Positions 34,145 through 37,901 of a stretch of 37,901 nt of DNA are shown in pieces; positions within the stretch are counted from its first letter, which is position 1, and each line of letters begins with the position of its first letter. Below the pieces are notes generated by a model. That model was given only the letters and a program-made list of their open reading frames with translations. It made no database searches and had not been told where the DNA came from. A program made the translations under genes and the position numbers. Origin of the DNA: Alteromonadaceae bacterium (lineage in GTDB: Bacteria > Pseudomonadota > Gammaproteobacteria > Pseudomonadales > Cellvibrionaceae); contig NVXL01000002.1 of the NCBI GenBank assembly GCA_002746115.1, positions 123,430-161,330 of the forward strand, written 5' to 3'.

Positions 34145-36346
34145 ATGAAATCAGAAACCGGAAGCCTGTTTTCACGGGTTAAAACCAATCCAGTCTTGGC
34201 TTCTTTAGTCGTGGCCTTTATTGTCTTGCTAGGCATGATCAGTTTTATTGTTTATCAGATGGTCATCGATAGCAATCGAGATCAGCAGTATATTAGTGAC
34301 ATTGCCGAATTACGTGCACTGTCGTTTCGGCTGACTTCACTCTCCCGAGAGGCCACTCAAGGCGATGAAGACGCTTTTGAAGATCTCAAAGGCGTTGTAG
34401 CTGGCATGGGAAATATTTGGCAGCGACTCCGTGTTAGTGATGATACGACACGTAGAGTTTTGAGTAGCGAAATGGCGGCTTTTAACGGTGTTTGGAGTCG
34501 AGTGAGCGAGAGCGCGCAGAAGATTCTGGAGAACGAAGACAAGATTATCTTCTTGCATGATGTGGCAACCACCCTGAACGAATCGCTCCCAGAGCTTCAG
34601 GCTGAGCATAATAACATCGTAGAAATTTTACTTGAAAACGGCGCACCTGCGGAGCAAGTGTCGGACGCACAACGACAAAACTGGCGAGCAGAGCGTATCG
34701 GTCGAAGTGTCGATAAAATGTTGGTGGGTGGTCGAGGTTACGAGAAGGCGGCGGATATCTTCAACGTTGATGCCAGTGTTTTCGAAAAAGTACTTCAAGG
34801 CATGCGCTTCGGTAATGCGGCAATGAGCATCTCCCAAATTACCGACCCTGAAGCCGCAGAAAGCTTGAGCGAAATTAGTGAGCTGTTTCAGTTTGTTAGT
34901 ACCTCTGTTAAAGAGATCTACGATGCGACGCCAGCATTGAATGATGCGCGAATCTCAACTATTGCTATCGGGGAAGAAAGCCCCAACATCCTGTCAAACT
35001 TAGGTATCCTCGCTGATGGCATCGCTCGGTTACCCAGTAGCCGACCGTTTAACTTCCAAGTTTTAGGTGTGTTTGGCTTATTGACGCTTATTTGCATGAT
35101 TGTTATCGGTGCGGCAGTCAACCAGACAACCAACAAACGCTTAAAAGTAACAGCGGAAACCAACGAGCGAAACCAGAACGCAATTTTACGATTACTGGAT
35201 GAGCTAGCTGACCTTGCGGATGGTGACTTGACGACCACAGCGACAGTAACCGAAGATTTCACCGGTGCAATTGCGGACTCCATTAACTACACGATTGACC
35301 AACTACGGGTACTCGTGTCTCGGATTAACGAAACGTCTGAACGTGTTGCCGCAGGTGCACAGGAAACACAGCAAACAGCTTTACATCTAGCCGAAGCATC
35401 TGAGCATCAGGCGCAAGAAATTGCCGGAGCATCGGCCGCTGTAAATGAAATGGCGGTCACCATTGACCAAGTATCTGCAAATGCCGCTGAGTCAGCGGGT
35501 GTTGCGGAGCGATCGGTATCGATCGCAAACAACGGTGCGAAAGTGGTACAAAATACGATTCACGGCATGGATACAATTCGTGAGCAGATCCAAGACACTT
35601 CGAAACGTATTAAACGTTTGGGTGAGTCTTCGCAAGAGATTGGTGATATCGTATCCTTGATTAACGACATTGCTGACCAAACCAACATTCTTGCACTTAA
35701 CGCCGCTATTCAAGCATCGATGGCGGGTGACGCAGGTCGAGGCTTCGCGGTGGTAGCGGATGAGGTACAGCGACTTGCGGAACGCTCTGCAACAGCAACG
35801 AAGCAGATTGAAGCGCTGGTTAAAACAATTCAGAATGATACCAACGATGCTGTAACATCGATGGAACAAACAACTGCAGAGGTGGTCCGCGGAGCACGCT
35901 TGGCACAAGATGCGGGTGTAGCATTGGAAGAAATCGAAACAGTATCGGCAAACCTTGCAGAGTTGATTCAAAACATCTCAAACGCCGCTCGACAACAAGC
36001 CTCGTCGGCTGGCCACATCTCTAACACGATGAACGTCATTCAAGAGATTACTTCTCAAACGTCCGCTGGTACCAACGCAACCGCGAAAGCGATTGGTAAC
36101 TTATCATCCTTGGCCGTTGAACTACGTGAGTCTGTAACTGACTTTAAGCTACCTGAAGAAATGGAAGGTGGTTCTACCCTGTCCGACTATAGCGTTGACG
36201 TGAACGAATTTTCCGAGAATGCTGACGGAGACATTGATATGCCTATCTTAGATGAAAATGACGTTGTCGATTTGTCGATGGATGATGCTTTTCCTAGCGA
36301 TGATGACGTATACGATAATAGCAAGCAAACCGGTCTCGGTGCTTAA
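34145..36346 (+). CDS. pilJ: Methyl-accepting chemotaxis protein PilJ
   Basis: A 733-residue inner-membrane chemoreceptor of the type IV pilus system. Helix one spans about residues 18-40, then two PilJ-type periplasmic modules (about 41-300), helix two (about 303-325), a HAMP-like part (DLADGDLTTTATVTEDF) and the cytosolic signalling coiled coil. The tip reads NILALNAAIQASMAGDAGRGFAVV (shown in two parts: NILALNAAIQ, SMAGDAGRGFAVV), the PilJ variant of the usual EAARAGE tip. A C-terminal tail of about 65 residues (669-733) has some 20 acidic and one basic residue and makes the protein about 50 residues longer than Pseudomonas PilJ. A GGGAG ribosome site precedes the ATG. Confidence 0.95.
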   Translation: MKSETGSLFSRVKTNPVLASLVVAFIVLLGMISFIVYQMVIDSNRDQQYISDIAELRALSFRLTSLSREATQGDEDAFEDLKGVVAGMGNIWQRLRVSDDTTRRVLSSEMAAFNGVWSRVSESAQKILENEDKIIFLHDVATTLNESLPELQAEHNNIVEILLENGAPAEQVSDAQRQNWRAERIGRSVDKMLVGGRGYEKAADIFNVDASVFEKVLQGMRFGNAAMSISQITDPEAAESLSEISELFQFVSTSVKEIYDATPALNDARISTIAIGEESPNILSNLGILADGIARLPSSRPFNFQVLGVFGLLTLICMIVIGAAVNQTTNKRLKVTAETNERNQNAILRLLDELADLADGDLTTTATVTEDFTGAIADSINYTIDQLRVLVSRINETSERVAAGAQETQQTALHLAEASEHQAQEIAGASAAVNEMAVTIDQVSANAAESAGVAERSVSIANNGAKVVQNTIHGMDTIREQIQDTSKRIKRLGESSQEIGDIVSLINDIADQTNILALNAAIQASMAGDAGRGFAVVADEVQRLAERSATATKQIEALVKTIQNDTNDAVTSMEQTTAEVVRGARLAQDAGVALEEIETVSANLAELIQNISNAARQQASSAGHISNTMNVIQEITSQTSAGTNATAKAIGNLSSLAVELRESVTDFKLPEEMEGGSTLSDYSVDVNEFSENADGDIDMPILDENDVVDLSMDDAFPSDDDVYDNSKQTGLGA

Positions 36347-36440
36347 AGACCTATCTATCAGGCTCGGTCTTATGATCGGGTGTACTATATTGTGAACCAA
36401 GTGTTGTGAGCCCATTCATCACTAACTTTGGATACCTCCT

Positions 36441-37289
36441 ATGATATGGTCTTTGCAGGCTACCCCAGATCTTTCTGATCAGCAGTTTGCTCAATGGAGC
36501 AAACTGCTTGAAGAGCGCGCAGGTATTTGCTTAGGGGGTCAGCAGCGTATCTTCTTGCAAACACAGGTCTCTATGAGGATGCGAGAACTCGGGCAGAGTG
36601 ATTACTCCGAATACTATGAGTGCGTCGTAGATGGCGTTGCCGGTATGATGGAGTGGTCCGTACTGATTGATCGTTTAGTTGTTAAAGAAACTAGTTTTTT
36701 TCGACATCAACCATCAATCGACTTAGTACGTAATTATCTGCAAAATAAAATCAATAATAATACACTTGATGGCTCGTTTGATATTTGGAGTGTTGGTTGT
36801 TCCTCCGGCGAAGAGCCTTACTCACTTGGTATGGTCGTCAGTGATATTTTTGATTTAGCTCGTATTGACGCATATTACGGCATTACCGCGACTGACATTA
36901 GCCGTGCGGCTCTGGCTATTGCGCGCATCGGTATTTACCCCAAACGTAAAGTTGAAATGATTAATGACCCAATGCGTCGTCGTTATTTTTCGCAGTTAGA
37001 AGATGGCCGCTATCAAATCGATGGCGAGCTGACCGACCGTATTTGTTTCAATCAGGCTAACGTGTTAAATATCAGTGAAATGCCTGACAATAAGCTCGAT
37101 GTGATTTTTTGCCAAAATGTACTGATTTATTTTCGTCGCTTGTTGCGCCATCAAATTATGGACGCGTTTATTGATCGCCTTAAACCGGGCGGTATTTTGG
37201 TGTGTGGCTTGGGTGAAGTGGTCGACTGGGTGAATCCTAATGCATCTCGTATCGTTGCTGATGAGGCTCAAGCCTATGTTCGGAGCTGA
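36441..37289 (+). CDS. pilK: CheR-type receptor methyltransferase PilK
   Basis: A 282-residue SAM-dependent methyltransferase of the CheR family that would methylate glutamates of PilJ. The N-terminal helical domain (about 10-75) is followed by the catalytic core: VKETSFFRHQPSIDLV, WSVGCSSGEEPYSLGMV (SAM loop), GITATDISRAALAIARIGIYP, and VIFCQNVLIYFRR. No Shine-Dalgarno site is seen before the ATG. In Pseudomonas pilK lies in the same place between pilJ and chpA. The gap to pilJ is 94 bases. Confidence 0.94.
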   Translation: MIWSLQATPDLSDQQFAQWSKLLEERAGICLGGQQRIFLQTQVSMRMRELGQSDYSEYYECVVDGVAGMMEWSVLIDRLVVKETSFFRHQPSIDLVRNYLQNKINNNTLDGSFDIWSVGCSSGEEPYSLGMVVSDIFDLARIDAYYGITATDISRAALAIARIGIYPKRKVEMINDPMRRRYFSQLEDGRYQIDGELTDRICFNQANVLNISEMPDNKLDVIFCQNVLIYFRRLLRHQIMDAFIDRLKPGGILVCGLGEVVDWVNPNASRIVADEAQAYVRS

Positions 37290-37374
37290 TGTTTTACCGC
37301 GAACAAGCTTCGCCGTATTTTTAATTAGTAACACCGCGATACCAGACAGAAGAGAGAAAGGGTAGGGCTTCGTT

Positions 37375-37901
37375 ATGGGGGAAAAACGCAATTTTGCAGC
37401 GCTCGAATGGGTGACCCGCGAGATCTCAGATACATTGAGGGAAGCGAGGCAAGCGCTCGAAGCCTATGTTGATGATCCAAAAGACAGCACGCGTATGCGT
37501 TTCTGTCTCACACACATTCATCAAGTCCATGGCTCTTTACAGATGGTCGAGTTTCACGGCGCGGCACTTATTGCCGAGGAGATGGAAAAACTCGCGCAAG
37601 CCGTTATCGATGATGATGTGTCGCACATGCCTGAAGCGCAAGAAGTACTTATGCGCTCCCTGCTGCAATTGCCTATCTTTTTGGATCGAATTAAAATTCA
37701 AAAAGACGATAGCCCAAGTTCTGCCTTACCCCTACTAAATGATTTGCGTGCTGTAAGAAAGCAACGTTATCTAAGTGAAACATCGTTGTTTTCACCTGAT
37801 CTCAGTGCGCTCGAAAATATACGTGGCGCTCGTCACCCGTTTTCTAAAGACCCTGCAAAACTAAAACCGGTACTAAAAAAGCTACGTGAAATGTACCAGT
37901 T
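37375..37901 (+). CDS. chpA: ChpA hybrid chemotaxis kinase, N-terminal part (3' end outside window)
   Basis: The first 175 codons of a large CheA-type hybrid kinase. The frame starts at ATG 37375 (MGEKRNFAALEWVTREISDTL) and is open to the last base. It matches the ChpA N-terminus: RMRFCLTHIHQVHGSLQMVEFHGAALIAEEME, which forms an Hpt-like bundle, LQLPIFLDRI, LPLLNDLRAVR and LSETSLFSPDLS. In Pseudomonas ChpA has several Hpt domains, a kinase core, CheW domain and receiver; those parts lie past the window. It starts 85 bases after pilK. A GGTAGGG stretch stands before the ATG. Confidence 0.93.
   Translation, partial: MGEKRNFAALEWVTREISDTLREARQALEAYVDDPKDSTRMRFCLTHIHQVHGSLQMVEFHGAALIAEEMEKLAQAVIDDDVSHMPEAQEVLMRSLLQLPIFLDRIKIQKDDSPSSALPLLNDLRAVRKQRYLSETSLFSPDLSALENIRGARHPFSKDPAKLKPVLKKLREMYQ

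Noticed and set aside
35492-35971. 159-codon Cys-rich open frame antisense to pilJ
   Set aside because: Mirror of the conserved signalling coiled coil of PilJ; no start site or homology visible.
37466-37738. 90-codon frame at the right end
   Set aside because: It is out of frame with the strong ChpA N-terminal match that starts at 37375 and runs to the end of the window.

Overview
The window is chromosomal DNA of a gammaproteobacterium related to the pseudomonads, plausibly a marine Cellvibrionales/Alteromonadales-type genome. Its gene order matches conserved Pseudomonas blocks: pyrE/crc divergent; argH - algZ - algR - hemC - hemD - hemX - hemY; ubiD/rho/trxA/ppk1; hemW - rdgB - DUF4426 - metW - metX - yggT - proC - yggS next to pilT - pilU; ruvX - yqgE - tonB - gshB next to pilG-H-I-J-K-chpA. 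GC is moderate, with many AT-rich gaps. The genus is inference; no rRNA or other taxonomic marker is present. I see no tRNA, rRNA, insertion sequence, prophage, CRISPR array or plasmid gene.

Layout. Bases 1-2.6 kb: the end of argB, slmA (nucleoid occlusion), and a pyrE - DUF4124 operon on the minus strand. 2.6-3.7 kb: a 331-base divergent control region with four copies of TTTGTTAG, then a Crc-type degenerate exonuclease-III-fold protein. 3.7-7.2 kb: argH (minus), divergent from the AlgZ/AlgR LytTR-type two-component pair. 7.2-11.4 kb: a hemC-hemD-hemX-hemY haem-synthesis operon. 11.3-17.2 kb (minus): ubiD, rho with a long leader and a good promoter, trxA with a terminator, and ppk1. 17.5-19.8 kb: an orphan hybrid histidine kinase with a degenerate receiver domain. 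20.1-26.7 kb (minus): hemW, rdgB, a DUF4426 protein, metW, metX, yggT, proC, yggS. 26.7-29 kb (plus): the pilT and pilU retraction ATPases. 29-32.2 kb (minus): ruvX, yqgE, a TonB3-like transducer, gshB. 32.5-37.9 kb (plus): the Pil-Chp chemosensory cluster pilG, pilH, pilI, pilJ, pilK and the start of chpA, cut by the window end.

How the genes fit together. The strongest theme is type IV pilus twitching and its control: retraction motors (PilT/PilU), the Pil-Chp signalling array, AlgZ/AlgR (a known regulator of fimbrial genes in Pseudomonas) and a TonB-like protein whose Pseudomonas counterpart is linked to twitching. The rest is core metabolism (arginine, pyrimidine, haem, methionine, proline, ubiquinone, glutathione, polyphosphate) and transcription termination.

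I do not see a clearly new system here; this is mostly core genome. The most worthwhile leads are small: the four-copy motif between pyrE and crc; the start codon of algZ; the pseudo-receiver hybrid kinase; the stop-containing tandem repeat at the end of rdgB; the acidic tail of PilJ; and the hairpin at the start of yqgE, which lacks a visible ribosome binding site.
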